Shown: positions 7,188 to 17,997, counted from the first letter of the stretch. The stretch: 64,000 nt of DNA from Gordonia gummivorans (GCF_022513585.1 NZ_JAKWBF010000009.1:1-64000); one strand, 5' to 3'. The notes: a model not told the origin generated them from the sequence alone. Numbers and translations: made by a program.

Positions 7188-7601
7188 TCAGTCGCGCGGT
7201 GCGCTGGGCTCGTAGGTGATCCGGATGGGACGTAGAACCGCACGCGTCGTTGCGTCGGTACCCCGGACCGCTGCCGAGGCGAGAATCAGTCCCGGCACCT
7301 TCCGGACTCCGGCGACCACCAACTCGGCCGGTGCCGAACCAAGATGCACTGGACGTACAAACCTGGTGTCGCACTCGGTGATTCGCACACCATTCGCCGC
7401 GGCCCAGTGATCGGCGTGGTGCAGCACGATGCCCAGGATCAAGTACCCATGTGCAATCGCCGACGGCAACCCGGCGGCCTTCGCGGCCTCGTCGGACAGG
7501 TGGATGGCGTTGGCGTCGCCCGACACCTGCGCGTAGCGACGCACGCGATCACGCGTGACGTATTCGGTTGCCTCCCACAACAGATCGGAGGGCTCGGTCA
7601 C
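7188..7601 (-). CDS. MaoC-like hotdog dehydratase, HadB-like
   Basis: 137-residue hotdog-fold protein with the R-specific hydratase motif intact: YAQVSGDANAIHLSDEAAKAAGLPSAIAHGYL, in which Asp and His (SGDxNxIH) are the catalytic pair for (R)-3-hydroxyacyl dehydration. It begins with GTG overlapping the stop of the upstream hotdog gene (GTGA, 7601-7598), so the two subunits are made together. This is the HadA/HadB arrangement, in which one subunit is catalytic and the other binds acyl chain. The substrate (ACP or CoA thioester) is not visible. This is not the fatty-acid-synthase-II hadABC locus by context. Confidence 0.85.
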   Translation of the reverse strand: MTEPSDLLWEATEYVTRDRVRRYAQVSGDANAIHLSDEAAKAAGLPSAIAHGYLILGIVLHHADHWAAANGVRITECDTRFVRPVHLGSAPAELVVAGVRKVPGLILASAAVRGTDATTRAVLRPIRITYEPSAPRD

Positions 7602-7996
7602 GACTCGGCGTCCTCGTCGCGAAATGCCATCGTGGCAACCGACTCCGCCAGAGGTAATTCGTCGGCCACCAGAATCTCCCCGCGCACCTGAGTCTGTACC
7701 GCGCCCGCGCGGCGGGTCACCGATTCGACGCGAAGCCGGCCGGTGACGACGTCACCGGCCACGGGTGCGCGCCTGATTCGAAGCGATTCGGCGGTCAGGA
7801 CGATACCGTCACCCGGTACAGCGCCCTCTTCGACCGCTTCCCGGGCGAGGATTGCCATCACTTGATGGATGACCGGTAGACCCGACGCCGACCGTCCCTG
7901 GCTGATGACGTCGGAATAGCCGGTCAAGAGCGCATCAGTGACCGCTATCGGTTCCGGTGTCCGGAAGACCATTCCCTCCGCCACTGTGTATGCCAT
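7598..7996 (-). CDS. FAS1-like dehydratase N-terminal hotdog protein, HadA-like
   Basis: 132 residues from ATG 7996 (MAYTVAEGMVFRTPEPI); an upstream ATG at 8038 is possible but gives an unlikely extension, and neither has a clear ribosome binding site. The sequence has hotdog-type strands and HQVMAILAREAVEEG, but it lacks the SGDxNxIH catalytic motif of its neighbour, as expected for the non-catalytic partner of a heterodimeric dehydratase. Its stop overlaps the start of the catalytic subunit. The pair probably dehydrates or hydrates 3-hydroxyacyl thioesters in lipid metabolism; the chain length is unknown. Confidence 0.72.
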   Translation of the reverse strand: MAYTVAEGMVFRTPEPIAVTDALLTGYSDVISQGRSASGLPVIHQVMAILAREAVEEGAVPGDGIVLTAESLRIRRAPVAGDVVTGRLRVESVTRRAGAVQTQVRGEILVADELPLAESVATMAFRDEDAES

Positions 7997-8139
7997 GCCC
8001 AAAGGGTATTCCGATGGCCAACGCGAATGACTGCTCATCGTGAAATCGACCGGCGCCACAGATGTCTCGGCATTTCGCGATGGGGAACATCACTGGCGGT
8101 TACCGTCGGGGGCGAAGTGTCGGTCGGGAGGAACACAGA

Positions 8140-9312
8140 ATGTCAAGGCTTGCGCCGCAGCGAACTCCACTGTCCACAGCACGAGTCGCGGCCGGATTGA
8201 CCGTTGCCCTGGGCATCGTGCTCGCGCTCATCATGGGTCAGCAGCCGATGGCCTCGTCGGCGCCCGGATCCACACACCGCTTCCTGTTGACGGCGGCGAC
8301 CGGGTCCATGGGCATCAGTGTTCTTCGGGTGTCCGACAGCGGAGGCCTGGCCCCGGTCGCGGGCACTCCCTTTCGTACCGGTTTCGGGGTCCTTTCCTTG
8401 ACGGTCTCCCCCGACGGCTCAACCGTTTATGTGCCACATATCGTCGAGCCGGCGGTGAGCGGGTATCGCCTCGACAGGTTCGGCAGATTGCATGAAATCC
8501 CCGGAGCCCGATTGAATTTCAGTGGTCTGCCCACCGCAGCACAACTCGCGCCCGACGGAAAGCACCTGTATGTCGTCGTGGGTGGGCTGCCCGGCCGCGT
8601 CGAATCGTTCGCGGTCACGGCTTCTGGTGCGCTCCGGCCAACCGGAATGCCGGCGGTGCGGGTGGATGGTCTCAGTGTGGTCGGGCAGGCGGCTGTTGAC
8701 CCCGACGGCCGCTTCTTGCGCGTGGTGACCTACCTCGGCACCACCTTGTCGAGCTACGCGATCGGTCCGGGCGGACGTCTCACTCCGCGCGGCGTGATGT
8801 CGATCGGCCTGGGACCGGTCGCCCCTGCATTCACGCCGGACGGACGCTACCTGTACACGAGCGACGAACTGACGCTGAGCATGTCGGGGTTCCGGGTGCG
8901 GCGGGACGGGGGTCTCACGAGACTGCCCGGGTCGCCGTTCGTCACCGGAGGCATTCCGCACGGCGCCATCGTCACGCCCGACGGCCGACGTCTGTATGTG
9001 CCAAACGCGATCGGTGTCGGCACGTCGATAGCCGGGTTCGACGTGCACGCAGATGGTCGGCTGACACCGTTGCCGCACTCGCCGTATCCGATGCCACTGG
9101 GGAGCCTGCCCGGGTCGCTGGCTCTGAATCCCGACGGCAAACACCTTTACGCCGTCGACGTGGCGACGGTCCGCAGCACGAGCAGCCAGGCGCACACCTA
9201 CCTGATCGCGGCCGACGGGAGTCTGCGACCGTCGAATCGTCAACCCGTCGACACCGGTGCGCTGATCACCGACGGTCCCGTCGTCGCACTTGCCACGGTG
9301 GGCGGTCCGTGA
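8140..9312 (+). CDS. Exported beta-propeller (lactonase/YVTN-type) protein
   Basis: 390 residues from ATG 8140, with GGGAGG 8 nt upstream. An N-terminal hydrophobic export signal (VAAGLTVALGIVLALIMG, then an A-x-A-like site near SSAPG) is followed by repeated propeller blades. Each blade has a D-G-(R/K/S)-x-(L/V)-Y-V motif: SPDGSTVYVPH, APDGKHLYVV, DPDGRFLRVV, TPDGRYLYTS, TPDGRRLYVPN and NPDGKHLYAVD, giving six or seven blades. Similar to 6-phosphogluconolactonase-like and YVTN proteins, which in this exported form have no firm enzymatic role. It is followed closely by an LLM oxidoreductase. Confidence 0.8.
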   Translation: MSRLAPQRTPLSTARVAAGLTVALGIVLALIMGQQPMASSAPGSTHRFLLTAATGSMGISVLRVSDSGGLAPVAGTPFRTGFGVLSLTVSPDGSTVYVPHIVEPAVSGYRLDRFGRLHEIPGARLNFSGLPTAAQLAPDGKHLYVVVGGLPGRVESFAVTASGALRPTGMPAVRVDGLSVVGQAAVDPDGRFLRVVTYLGTTLSSYAIGPGGRLTPRGVMSIGLGPVAPAFTPDGRYLYTSDELTLSMSGFRVRRDGGLTRLPGSPFVTGGIPHGAIVTPDGRRLYVPNAIGVGTSIAGFDVHADGRLTPLPHSPYPMPLGSLPGSLALNPDGKHLYAVDVATVRSTSSQAHTYLIAADGSLRPSNRQPVDTGALITDGPVVALATVGGP

Positions 9313-9364
9313 CGACGGCTGGTCGCGGGTGGGTCATCGTGTCCAGAATGCGTAGAATCCGATC

Positions 9365-10312
9365 ATGTGGTTCGGTGCGCATCTGCCGCTGATCGACTTC
9401 GACGGAACGGGCCCGCCCCCGCTCGGCCGCTACGTCGACGCTGCTCGCGGCGCCGGATTCACCGCGATCGGCGCCAACGACCACCTCGTCTTCGCCAGGC
9501 CCTGGCTCGACGGCCTGGTCGCATTGGCGAGCATCGCCGAACGCAGCGACATGACCCTCGCGACCACGGTTGCCCTGCCGGTGATCCGTGGCCCGGCGGC
9601 AATGGCGAAGGCTGCCGCCGCGTTGCAGACGCTGTCGGGCGGTCGATTCGTGCTGGGCGTCGGTCCCGGCTCGTCGGCGGCCGACTATGCCGCGGCGGGG
9701 ATCGCCTTCGATGAGCGGTGGCCCCGATTCGACGAATCGTTGCGTGCGCTCACGGCGTCGCTGCACCGCGGCGAGCCGATGGCCGGCCGATTCTATAACT
9801 TGCCAGATCTCAAACCGGTTCCAGCACAGACTGTCCCGCTCTGGGTGGGTAGCTGGGGCTCGGCAGCGGGCCTGCGCAGGGCCGCTCGGTATGGGAATGG
9901 ATGGCTCGCCTCGGCATACAACACGAGCCCGGAAAAGATCACGACGGGGAGCGAACTACTGCACACCGCGCTCGATTCCGTCGGACGCCGAATCGACGCG
10001 TTCCCGATCGTCCTCGCGACGATGTGGATGTTCGTGACCCAGAGTTCATCCGTGGCACAAGACCGACTGCACATGCTGGCCCAGCTACTCGGACGCGATC
10101 CGTCCGCACTGGCCGATCTGCTGCTCATCGGATCTGCCGAGCGCTGCGCGGCAACCTTGGACCGATATGCCGATGCCGGCGTCGACGGGGTGTTTGTCTG
10201 GCCCATCGGCGATCCGATCGAGCAACTGGCGATCTTCGGGTCGTCGGTCGCCAGAAACGTCCGGCTGCATGACGGCCCTGCATTGCGGGATCACCGTGGC
10301 AAACCGACGTAG
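9365..10312 (+). CDS. LLM-class (F420 or flavin) oxidoreductase
   Basis: 315 residues with luciferase-like TIM-barrel features: start MWFGAHLPLIDF, an IGANDHLVF loop, ATTVALPVIRGPAAMAKAAAAL and LQTLSGGRFVLGVGPGSS, which is the conserved barrel segment. In mycolata most such proteins use coenzyme F420 rather than FMN. The cofactor cannot be decided from sequence alone. The substrate is unknown. It begins 52 bp after the propeller gene on the same strand. Confidence 0.83.
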   Translation: MWFGAHLPLIDFDGTGPPPLGRYVDAARGAGFTAIGANDHLVFARPWLDGLVALASIAERSDMTLATTVALPVIRGPAAMAKAAAALQTLSGGRFVLGVGPGSSAADYAAAGIAFDERWPRFDESLRALTASLHRGEPMAGRFYNLPDLKPVPAQTVPLWVGSWGSAAGLRRAARYGNGWLASAYNTSPEKITTGSELLHTALDSVGRRIDAFPIVLATMWMFVTQSSSVAQDRLHMLAQLLGRDPSALADLLLIGSAERCAATLDRYADAGVDGVFVWPIGDPIEQLAIFGSSVARNVRLHDGPALRDHRGKPT

Positions 10313-10404
10313 ACTCGGCGATGCTGCGACCACGGCCACCCGCCCGAAACGCAGCAGGTCACATCAGTGGTCAGCCGACGGGTGGTTCGAGGAAGGTGGT
10401 GTGG

Positions 10405-11436
10405 GTGTCGCTGTCGGATCGCGTCGACGGCTTTCAGCGCCGCTATCCGGCGAGTGGATTCCCGCTGGGCGTCGCCTACAAGTTCTTCGATGACCAGGGC
10501 GGCTACCTCGCCGCGCTCATCACCTACTACGGCTTCATCTCCCTGTTCCCGCTGCTGCTGGTGTTCACCTCGGTGCTGGGCATCGTGCTCGACGACAATC
10601 CCGAACTTCAGAAGGAGATCGTCGACTCGGCGCTGAGTCAGATACCGGTGATCGGCGATCAGTTGAGCGAACCCGGACAGCTCTCCGGCAGTACGACGGC
10701 GGTGGCGATCGGTATCGTCGGTGCCGTTTACGGCGCCCTCGGCGTATCGGTTGCCATCCAGAATGCGATGAACATCGTGTGGGCGGTCCCCCGCAACGAG
10801 CGTCCGAATCCCATCCAGGTGAGGATCAAGGGCGCGATGCTGCTGTCCACGGTCGGACTGGCGATCATCGGCCTCACCGTGCTCAACGGCGTGATCGCGG
10901 CAATCAACCTCGGAGCAGATGGTCGGGTTCTCACGATCCTCGGTTCGCTGGTCCTCTACACCGCGGTGTTCATCGTCGGCTTCCGGTTCGGAACGAGCCG
11001 CTCGGTGAGCACCCGCGATGTGCTGCCCGGCGCACTGATTGCGTCCGTCGGATGGCAGGCCTTGCAGACATTCGGGACCCTGTTCATCCAGCGCTTCATC
11101 GCCAATTCCAGTGCCACCAGTGGTGTTTTCGCGGTCGTCCTCGGCCTTCTCGCGTTCTTGTACATCGCGTCGGTGATGGTGGTGGTGTGCCTCGAGTTCA
11201 ACGTCGTGCGCGTCGACAACCTCTATCCACGGTCGCTGCTCACCCCGTTCACCGACAACGTGATCCTCACTCCCGGCGACGAGGCCGCCTACTCCGCGCA
11301 GGCACGAGCCCAGCGCAGCAAAGGATTCCAGGAAATCGACGTCACCTTCGACAACCCGGCCGGAGACGATCGAGCGGATGCGTCGAGATCCGATCAGCAC
11401 CCAACCGCCCGAGAAGGGTCCTCTCCCGACGGCTGA
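10405..11436 (+). CDS. YihY/BrkB-family inner-membrane protein
   Basis: 343 residues from GTG 10405, placed by GGAAGG 8 nt upstream. The family hallmark N-terminus is present (FPLGVAYKFFDDQGGYLAALITYYGFISLFPLL), and six hydrophobic segments follow across residues ~40-290. The C-terminal ~50 residues are polar and cytosolic. The family was once called ribonuclease BN in error; its members are membrane proteins of unknown transport or envelope role. The gene is convergent with the fadB end at 11522. Confidence 0.88.
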   Translation: MSLSDRVDGFQRRYPASGFPLGVAYKFFDDQGGYLAALITYYGFISLFPLLLVFTSVLGIVLDDNPELQKEIVDSALSQIPVIGDQLSEPGQLSGSTTAVAIGIVGAVYGALGVSVAIQNAMNIVWAVPRNERPNPIQVRIKGAMLLSTVGLAIIGLTVLNGVIAAINLGADGRVLTILGSLVLYTAVFIVGFRFGTSRSVSTRDVLPGALIASVGWQALQTFGTLFIQRFIANSSATSGVFAVVLGLLAFLYIASVMVVVCLEFNVVRVDNLYPRSLLTPFTDNVILTPGDEAAYSAQARAQRSKGFQEIDVTFDNPAGDDRADASRSDQHPTAREGSSPDG

Positions 11437-11521
11437 GGTGAGTCTCTCGGCTAGCGCCTCGAGCACCACAGGGAGCGGATGGTGGCTGATGTCGTATGTG
11501 TAACTCAGGTGGGCTTGCGGG

Positions 11522-13714
11522 TCAGGCCAGTGGTGTCCCCTCCGCTGCACGCAGTCGCAAAGACTCGGCGACGAGGAATCGGTCGCCGTACCTTTCCTGC
11601 AATTGGTCTGCGCGAGCGACGAATCCGGCGATACCGACCCCGTTGCGCGAATCGCTGTACTGGTCGATGTATTGGAGGGCGCCACCGGTCCAGGCCGGGT
11701 AGCCGATGCCCATGATGGAGCCGATGTTGGCCTCGGCGACCGATCCGATGACGCCATCGTCGTAGCAGGCGTAGGCCTCCAGTGCCGCGGCCACCAGCAT
11801 GCGATCCTTGGCGTCGTCGAAGGGGATGTCGGCGTCGGGGTTCCAGTACTCGGCGGCCAGTGTCGGCCACAGCCCGAGTCGCTTGCCCGCTGGTCCGTCG
11901 TAGTCGTAGAAGCCGCGGCCTTCGAGTCGGCCGGGACGGTCGAATTCCTCGAGCATACGGTCGACGAGCGGATAGGACGCACTCGTGATGAACGGAATAC
12001 CACGTTGCTGTGCGTCGGCGATGAAGCCGGCTCGGATCTTGGCAATGGTCTTCATGTTGATCTCGTCGAACAGGGTGAGCGCGCCGGCGGGGAATCCGGC
12101 TTGCAGCGCGGCTTGTTCGGCGCTGGCCGGATGCATCCCCTCGGCGACCAGCGACAGGGCTTCGTCGACGAATTTGGCGATGACCCGGTTGGCGTAGAAG
12201 CCGTAGACGTCACGCACCACGATCGGCGTCTTGCGGATCTGCTGCACGAAATCCAGTGCTCGAGCCAATGATTCATCGGAAGTGTTCTCCCCGACCACGA
12301 TCTCCACCAGCGGCATCTTGTCCACCGGCGAGAAGAAGTGCAGGCCGATGACATCCTCCGGGCGGCTGACCGCGCTCGACATCTCCTTGATCGGCAGGGC
12401 CGAGGTGTTCGATGCGAGCAGCGCGTCAGCGCTGGAGTAGGTTTCGACCTCGGCGAGGACCTTCTTCTTGAGTTCGACGTCCTCGAACACGGCCTCGACG
12501 ACGAAGTCGGCGCCCTTGACGTCGGCGATGTCGGCGGTGGCCAGGATGCGGCCGAGAATCTCATCGCGAGCCGTTGCGGTCATGCGCCCCTTGGCGACTG
12601 CCTTGTCGAGAAGGCCGCGTGAGTAGTCCTTGCCACGTTCGGCGCCTTCGATCGTGATGTCACGCAAGACGACATCAATACCCGCGCGAGCGGCGACGTA
12701 GGCGATGGCCGCGCCCATCATGCCCGCGCCCAGAACGGCGACCTTCTCGGCCGTTCGTGTCGGGATGCCCGACGGCCGCGCGCTGCCCTTGTTGACCGCG
12801 TTCAGGTCAAAGAACAGCGCCTTGATCATGTTGGTGGAGATCTGGCCGCAGATCAGGTGGGCGCAGTAGCGGGTTTCGATGGCGAAGGCGGTGTCGATGT
12901 CGACTTGAGCGCCCTCGACCGCGGTGGCCAGCACCGAGATCGGGGCCGGCATCGGCGCACCCTTGAGCTGTTTGCGCACGTTCGCCGGAAACGCGGGCAA
13001 CTGAGCCGCGAGCGCCGGGGATGCCGGAGTGCCACCGGGGATCGTGTAGCCCTTGCGATCCCACGGCTGGGTCGCATCCGGGTTGGCCAAAATCCACGCC
13101 TTGGCGCCGGCGATCATCTGTTCCGGTGAGTCGGCGACCGCGTCGATGACACCCACCGACAGCGCCTTGGCCGGCGTCATCCGCTGGCCCTGGCCTACGA
13201 CGTTGAGCACGGCGCCCACGATGCCGAGCATCCGCACCACCCGGGTGACCCCACCGGCACCCGGGAGCACACCCAACGTCACCTCGGGCAGGCCGAGGAG
13301 ACTGCCCTTCTTGTCCAGCGCGATCCGATGGTGAGTGGCCAACGCGACCTCGAACCCACCGCCCAGCGCGGTGCCGTTGATCGCCGAGACGACGGGCCGT
13401 CCCAAGGTCTCGAGGCGACGGAACGACTCCTTGAAGTGGTCGAGGCCGGCCGAGATCTCGGCGACATCGCCGGGACCGGAGTTCATCAGTTTGTTCAGGT
13501 CGCCGCCGGCGAAGAAGGTGTCTTTGCCGGAGGTGACGACGACACCGGTGATGGAGTCCTTCTCGGCTTCCAAACGCTCGACTGTTTCACGCAAAGCAGT
13601 CGCCATGGCGTCGGTCATGGTGTTCGTCGGCTGCGACGGATCATCGATGGTGAGGGTGACAATGTCGTCGGCGTCGACAGACCAGCCGATGATGTCAGAA
13701 GCAGTGGTGCGCAC
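11522..13714 (-). CDS. fadB: Trifunctional-type fatty acid oxidation alpha subunit FadB
   Basis: 730 residues from GTG 13714 behind GAGGAG. Residues ~1-290 form an enoyl-CoA hydratase domain ([40 protein letters not shown], with the catalytic Glu in PEV). Residues ~325-640 are a 3-hydroxyacyl-CoA dehydrogenase with Rossmann motif [14 protein letters not shown] and the [15 protein letters not shown] active-site region. The size and domain order match mycobacterial FadB (Rv0860). Its partner thiolase FadA lies immediately upstream (9-bp gap), so the two form the alpha2beta2 trifunctional complex. Cytosolic; last gene of a fadD-fadE-fadA-fadB operon. Confidence 0.95.
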   Translation of the reverse strand: MRTTASDIIGWSVDADDIVTLTIDDPSQPTNTMTDAMATALRETVERLEAEKDSITGVVVTSGKDTFFAGGDLNKLMNSGPGDVAEISAGLDHFKESFRRLETLGRPVVSAINGTALGGGFEVALATHHRIALDKKGSLLGLPEVTLGVLPGAGGVTRVVRMLGIVGAVLNVVGQGQRMTPAKALSVGVIDAVADSPEQMIAGAKAWILANPDATQPWDRKGYTIPGGTPASPALAAQLPAFPANVRKQLKGAPMPAPISVLATAVEGAQVDIDTAFAIETRYCAHLICGQISTNMIKALFFDLNAVNKGSARPSGIPTRTAEKVAVLGAGMMGAAIAYVAARAGIDVVLRDITIEGAERGKDYSRGLLDKAVAKGRMTATARDEILGRILATADIADVKGADFVVEAVFEDVELKKKVLAEVETYSSADALLASNTSALPIKEMSSAVSRPEDVIGLHFFSPVDKMPLVEIVVGENTSDESLARALDFVQQIRKTPIVVRDVYGFYANRVIAKFVDEALSLVAEGMHPASAEQAALQAGFPAGALTLFDEINMKTIAKIRAGFIADAQQRGIPFITSASYPLVDRMLEEFDRPGRLEGRGFYDYDGPAGKRLGLWPTLAAEYWNPDADIPFDDAKDRMLVAAALEAYACYDDGVIGSVAEANIGSIMGIGYPAWTGGALQYIDQYSDSRNGVGIAGFVARADQLQERYGDRFLVAESLRLRAAEGTPLA

Positions 13715-13723
13715 GGTGTCTCC

Positions 13724-14935
13724 TCAGACGCGTTCGATGATGGTGGCAACGCCCATGCCGCCGCCGATGCACAGGGTGATCAAAGCGCGGCGCGCGCCGC
13801 GGCGTTCGAGTTCGTCGACCATCGTTCCGGTCAGCATCGCCCCGGTCGCCCCGAGTGGATGGCCCATCGCGATGGCACCCCCGTTCACGTTGATGGTCTC
13901 GTCGTCGATACCGAAGTGCTTCTGGTAGTTGAGGACCACCGACGCGAAGGCTTCGTTCAACTCGAACAGATCGATGTCGGCGACAGTGAGTCCGGCCTTG
14001 GCCAGCACCTTCTCGGTTGCCGGTACCGGACCGGTCAACATGATGGTGGAATCGGCACCGCTGGTGGCCGCCGCCACCACGCGCGCGCGTGGCGTCAGAC
14101 CCGCTGCCCTACCAGCAGTTTCGCTACCGACGAGCACGAGCGCCGAACCATCGGCGATGCCCGAGGAGTTGCCCGCGTGATGAGCGTGGTCGATGGATTC
14201 AACCCAGTGGTACTTCTGCAACGCGACGGCGTCGAACCCGCCCAGGTTGCCCATGTCGGCAAATGACGGCCGCAGACCCGCCAGCGCCTCGGCGGTGGTG
14301 TCACCGCGGACGAGCTCGTCGTGATCGAGCACCACCGATCCGTTCAGATCACGCACCGGGACAATCGACTTGGCGAAGAATCCGCCCGAGATCGCGGCGG
14401 CAGCACGCTGTTGGGACTGCACCGCATACGCGTCGACATCGTCACGGGTGAACCCGTTGACCGTGGCGATGAGGTCCGCGGCGACACCCTGCGGAATGAA
14501 GTAGGTGCCGTAGTTGGTGGCCGGATCCAACGGCCATGCACCGCCGTCGGAGCCCGGTGGGATCCGGGACATCGACTCGACGCCCCCGGCCAGCACCAGA
14601 TCGTCCCAGCCGGAGGCGACCTTCTGGGCAGCGACGTTGACCGCTTCCAGACCCGATCCGCAGAAGCGGTTGAGCTGCACGCCCCCGACGGAATCGGGCA
14701 GCCCAGCCGCCAGTGCGGCGGTTTTCGCGACGTCACCACCCTGGTCACCGATCGGTGACACCACACCGAGGACGACGTCGTCGATCGTGGCGGGGTCGAG
14801 TTGCGGGTGCCGCGTACGCAACTCATCGATCAGTCCGACGATCAGATCGATCGGCTTGATGCCGTGCAGGGAACCGGTCTTCTTGCCGCGGCCGCGCGGC
14901 GTGCGAATTGCTTCGTAGATGAAGGCGTCAGTCAT
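13724..14935 (-). CDS. fadA: Acetyl-CoA acyltransferase (thiolase) FadA
   Basis: 403 residues from ATG 14935 ([17 protein letters not shown]), 9 nt after GAGGAC-type pairing. Thiolase residues are in place: nucleophile Cys92 in [10 protein letters not shown], the NEAFA and GHPLGATGA blocks, and the second Cys in LCIGGGMG near the C-terminus. It catalyses thiolytic cleavage of 3-ketoacyl-CoA and pairs with FadB to complete the cycle, as in Rv0859/Rv0860. The open frame extends further upstream to 15358 through the end of fadE, but this is out of register with any thiolase. Confidence 0.95.
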   Translation of the reverse strand: MTDAFIYEAIRTPRGRGKKTGSLHGIKPIDLIVGLIDELRTRHPQLDPATIDDVVLGVVSPIGDQGGDVAKTAALAAGLPDSVGGVQLNRFCGSGLEAVNVAAQKVASGWDDLVLAGGVESMSRIPPGSDGGAWPLDPATNYGTYFIPQGVAADLIATVNGFTRDDVDAYAVQSQQRAAAAISGGFFAKSIVPVRDLNGSVVLDHDELVRGDTTAEALAGLRPSFADMGNLGGFDAVALQKYHWVESIDHAHHAGNSSGIADGSALVLVGSETAGRAAGLTPRARVVAAATSGADSTIMLTGPVPATEKVLAKAGLTVADIDLFELNEAFASVVLNYQKHFGIDDETINVNGGAIAMGHPLGATGAMLTGTMVDELERRGARRALITLCIGGGMGVATIIERV

Positions 14936-14964
14936 GGCGATGTCCTCGAGAATGATGGTGGGTA

Positions 14965-16107
14965 TCAGAGCAGCCGGGCGATGAGGTCTTTCATCACCTC
15001 GTTGGCACCGGCGTAGATCTTGGCGATGCGGCCGTCGACGAACAGCCGCGCGATCGGGTACTCCTCCATGTATCCGTACCCGCCGTGCAACTGCAGACAA
15101 CGGTCCACGACCTGCGTCTGCTGTTCGGAACACCACAGCTTGATCATCGCGGCCCGCTTGACATCGAGTTCGCCTCGGAGGTGACGATCCACGGCGTCGG
15201 TGACGAACGCTCGCATCACCTCCAGCGTGGTCGCGATCTCGGCGAGTTCGAACCGCGTGTTCTGCAATTTGAACAGCGGCTTCCCAAAGGCCTCGCGTTC
15301 GCGAACATAGGCAAGCGTCTGCTCGTAGGCGCTCTCCACCGCACCGAGCGCGGCGCAACCGACGATCAGACGCTCCTGCGGCAACTGCTGCATCAACTGG
15401 ATGAAGCCCGTGCCTTCGGTGCCGCCCAACAGATTCTCGGCGGGCACGCGTAGACCGTCGAAGAACAGTTCGGTGGTGTCCTGACCCTTCTGCCCGATCT
15501 TCTTCAACTTGCGGCCACGCTCGAAACCCGGTGTGTCATCACCGACCTCGGCAACCAACAGCGACAACCCCGACGCGCCCTGGCTGGGATCGGTCTTGGC
15601 CGCAATGATGATCAGATCACACGTCGCACCGTTGGAGATGAACGTCTTGGCACCCGAGATCACATACTCGTCGCCGTCACGGATCGCGCGGGTCTTGATC
15701 GACTGCAGATCCGAGCCGGTACCAGGTTCGGTCATCGCAATCGCGCCGATCCATTCACCACTGGCCAACTTCGGAATCCACCGACGCTTCTGCGCCTCAC
15801 CGGCATACGCGAGGAGATAGTGCGGCACGATGCCGGTGTGCACACCCAACTGCATCGAGATCTCACCACCGCGGGCCTGCTCATGAAACAGCACTGCCTC
15901 GTGTGCGAAAGTCGCTCCCCCACCGCCGTATTCCTCCGGCACCGACATACACAGCAGGCCCAGCTCTCCTGCCCGCCGATACAGTGCCCGATCGGGCTGG
16001 CCGGCGGCCGCGAACTCCTCGTAGCGCGGCGCGACCTCCTTGGTGAAGAACTCACGTGCCAGGCTCGTGAGATCGGCCAGTTCCGCGTCGAGATCAGTGG
16101 TCGTCAT
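14965..16107 (-). CDS. Acyl-CoA dehydrogenase, long-chain type
   Basis: 380 residues from ATG 16107 ([13 protein letters not shown]) behind GGGGAG. The FAD-binding blocks are clear: [32 protein letters not shown], and C-terminal [18 protein letters not shown]. The position that is Glu in MCAD/SCAD (IYEGT) is Ala here ([13 protein letters not shown]). As in LCAD, the catalytic Glu is probably the one on helix G, in [13 protein letters not shown]. It oxidises saturated acyl-CoA to trans-2-enoyl-CoA in the first beta-oxidation step, feeding FadB and FadA downstream. Confidence 0.92.
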   Translation of the reverse strand: MTTTDLDAELADLTSLAREFFTKEVAPRYEEFAAAGQPDRALYRRAGELGLLCMSVPEEYGGGGATFAHEAVLFHEQARGGEISMQLGVHTGIVPHYLLAYAGEAQKRRWIPKLASGEWIGAIAMTEPGTGSDLQSIKTRAIRDGDEYVISGAKTFISNGATCDLIIIAAKTDPSQGASGLSLLVAEVGDDTPGFERGRKLKKIGQKGQDTTELFFDGLRVPAENLLGGTEGTGFIQLMQQLPQERLIVGCAALGAVESAYEQTLAYVREREAFGKPLFKLQNTRFELAEIATTLEVMRAFVTDAVDRHLRGELDVKRAAMIKLWCSEQQTQVVDRCLQLHGGYGYMEEYPIARLFVDGRIAKIYAGANEVMKDLIARLL

Positions 16108-16127
16108 GGTGGTGTTCTCCCCTGTGG

Positions 16128-17885
16128 TCACTTGGTGTAGAGCGCGTCGATCTGATCGGCGTACTTCTTCGCGATCGGTGTGCGCTTGAGCTTCATCGTC
16201 GGTGTCAGCTCGTCGCCGCCGGGCATCCAATAGGTCGGCAGGACCTGCCAGTTCCGGATGTGTTCCACCCGGGAAAGGCGTGAATTGGCCTGGGCTACTG
16301 CTTTTTCGATGGCCGCGGTGACGGCCGGATGTGCCGACAATGCGTCGACGTCGGCACCGTCGAGCCCGTTGGAGGCAGCGAATGCCGTTGCGGCATCGGG
16401 GTCGAGTGTGATCAGCGCCGAGACGAACGGTCGGTTGTCGCCGATGGCTGCCACGGTCCCGATCAGCGGGCTCGCCGCTTTCAGCGCGCCCTCGATGTTG
16501 CTAGGCGACATGTTCTTTCCGCCGGAATTGATGATCAATTCCTTCTTGCGATCAATGATCGTCAGGTAGCCGTTCTCGAGCGTGCCGATGTCGCCCGTGT
16601 GAATCCACCCGTCGGCATCCAGAGTCTGTGTCGTCCGCTGCGGATCGTTGCGATATCCGCGCATGACACCGGCACCGCGTACCAAGATCTCACCATCGTC
16701 GGCCAAGCGGAGTTCGGTGCCAGGGATGGGCTTACCGACCGATCCGTACCGAGGCGCGTGGATTGGATTCACCGTGGTGACCGCAGACGTCTCCGACATA
16801 CCCCACGCTTCCATCACCGGGATACCCAGTGCCAGCATGAAAGTCAGCGCTTCGGTGTCAATGGGCGCGGCACCCGACACCGCGGCGGTGAGCGAATCGA
16901 GGCCGAGTTTGGCCCGCAGCTTGCCGAGCACGAGACGATCGGCGATGCTCGCGGCGATCCGATCTACCGGCGACAGGGGCCGGCCGTCGATGATCGCCTG
17001 GGCGCGTTGGCGGCCGGCGCCGACCGCCCAGCGCGCGAGCGCTCCCTTGGGGCCTTCCTCGGCGGCCAGAGTCATCTCGATGCTGCCCTTGATCTTGTAC
17101 CAGAGCATCGGCACCGCGACGAAGAAGGTGGGGCGCACCTGCGCCAACGTGGCGACCAGCGTCTTGGGGTCGGCGACGTCGACGACCTCGCTGCCGAAGT
17201 ACATCGGCGCGTACTGACAGATCCAGCGATTGATCAGGTGCGCGTCGGGCAGGTAGGACACCACCCGGCCGCGGGCGAGGTCGCCGATCACGTCGACGAC
17301 AACCCCGAGCTGATACAGGAGGTTGGCGTGCGTGAGTTCGACGCCCTTGGGGTTACCCGTGGTCCCGCTGGTGTAGATGAGGGTCAGCACGTCGTCGGCC
17401 TGGACAGCTCGCCACGAGGCGTCGAAGTCGAAATCGGCTGGCGCGCTGAGCTGTTCGATGTCGCCGAGGGTTTGCACGTCGTCCATCGACGCGCCGTCCA
17501 CGCAGACGACGACAGCTCCATCGGGTGCCGCGTCGAGTACGCGTTGGAGGAACTGCGATTCCGTGACGACGACCTTGGGCTCGGCATTGGTGAACAGGTA
17601 CTGGATCTGCGGCGTGGCATTGGTGTTGTAGATCGAGAATCCGATCGCCCCAAGATGCATTGCGGCCGCGTCGACGACATGGAACTCGGGCCGGTTGGTG
17701 AGCATGATGCCCACCGTGTCGCCGCGGCCCACTCCGAGAGCGGCCAGACCGGCCGCAACTCTACGGACGCGGAGTCCGTACTCGCGCCACGTGAGCGCGG
17801 TGGTGCCGTCCGAAGTGCGGATCGCAACCTCGGCGCCGAGTTCATCGACCTGCCGCTGGAAATGAGTACAGAGGGTCTCGGACAT
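16128..17885 (-). CDS. Long-chain fatty-acid-CoA ligase (FadD), first gene of the fad operon
   Basis: 585 residues from ATG 17885 with AGGGAGA upstream. ANL-superfamily motifs: P-loop LIYTSGTTGNPKGVELTH, A5-type GMSETSAVT, DGWIHTGDIG and the C-terminal catalytic Lys region PTMKLKRTPIAKKY. The length and the central insert fit the large acyl-CoA synthetase class (FadD15/FadD11 in mycobacteria). It activates fatty acids to CoA thioesters for the three downstream genes. Only 20 bp separate it from the dehydrogenase gene. Confidence 0.93.
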   Translation of the reverse strand: MSETLCTHFQRQVDELGAEVAIRTSDGTTALTWREYGLRVRRVAAGLAALGVGRGDTVGIMLTNRPEFHVVDAAAMHLGAIGFSIYNTNATPQIQYLFTNAEPKVVVTESQFLQRVLDAAPDGAVVVCVDGASMDDVQTLGDIEQLSAPADFDFDASWRAVQADDVLTLIYTSGTTGNPKGVELTHANLLYQLGVVVDVIGDLARGRVVSYLPDAHLINRWICQYAPMYFGSEVVDVADPKTLVATLAQVRPTFFVAVPMLWYKIKGSIEMTLAAEEGPKGALARWAVGAGRQRAQAIIDGRPLSPVDRIAASIADRLVLGKLRAKLGLDSLTAAVSGAAPIDTEALTFMLALGIPVMEAWGMSETSAVTTVNPIHAPRYGSVGKPIPGTELRLADDGEILVRGAGVMRGYRNDPQRTTQTLDADGWIHTGDIGTLENGYLTIIDRKKELIINSGGKNMSPSNIEGALKAASPLIGTVAAIGDNRPFVSALITLDPDAATAFAASNGLDGADVDALSAHPAVTAAIEKAVAQANSRLSRVEHIRNWQVLPTYWMPGGDELTPTMKLKRTPIAKKYADQIDALYTK

Positions 17886-17950
17886 GGTCTCCCTGGTTTC
17901 TCGCCGAACACCCGGGTGCGGCCCGGGATGCACTACTTGCGGGGTTTCTG

Positions 17951-17997
17951 TTGACGCAACGCCAATAAAGCTAGGCCATCATTTGGCGCGGTGTCAA
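17951..17997 (-). promoter_or_regulatory. Promoter and inverted repeat upstream of the fad operon
   Basis: On the minus strand a consensus TTGACA (17997-17992) is followed by an 18-nt spacer and TAGCTT (17973-17968). An imperfect inverted repeat overlaps both elements: 17951-17965 against 17983-17997, 12 of 15 positions matched. It is a plausible operator for a fatty-acid-responsive repressor. Confidence 0.6.

Noticed and set aside
10291-12045. Long minus-strand frame opposite the YihY gene
   Set aside because: Its product is poly-His/Glu/Arg shadow sequence, while the opposite strand encodes a clear membrane protein.
16329-17954. Plus-strand frame opposite the fadD gene, 541 codons
   Set aside because: Mirror of a strongly coding high-GC gene; no start signal or domain.
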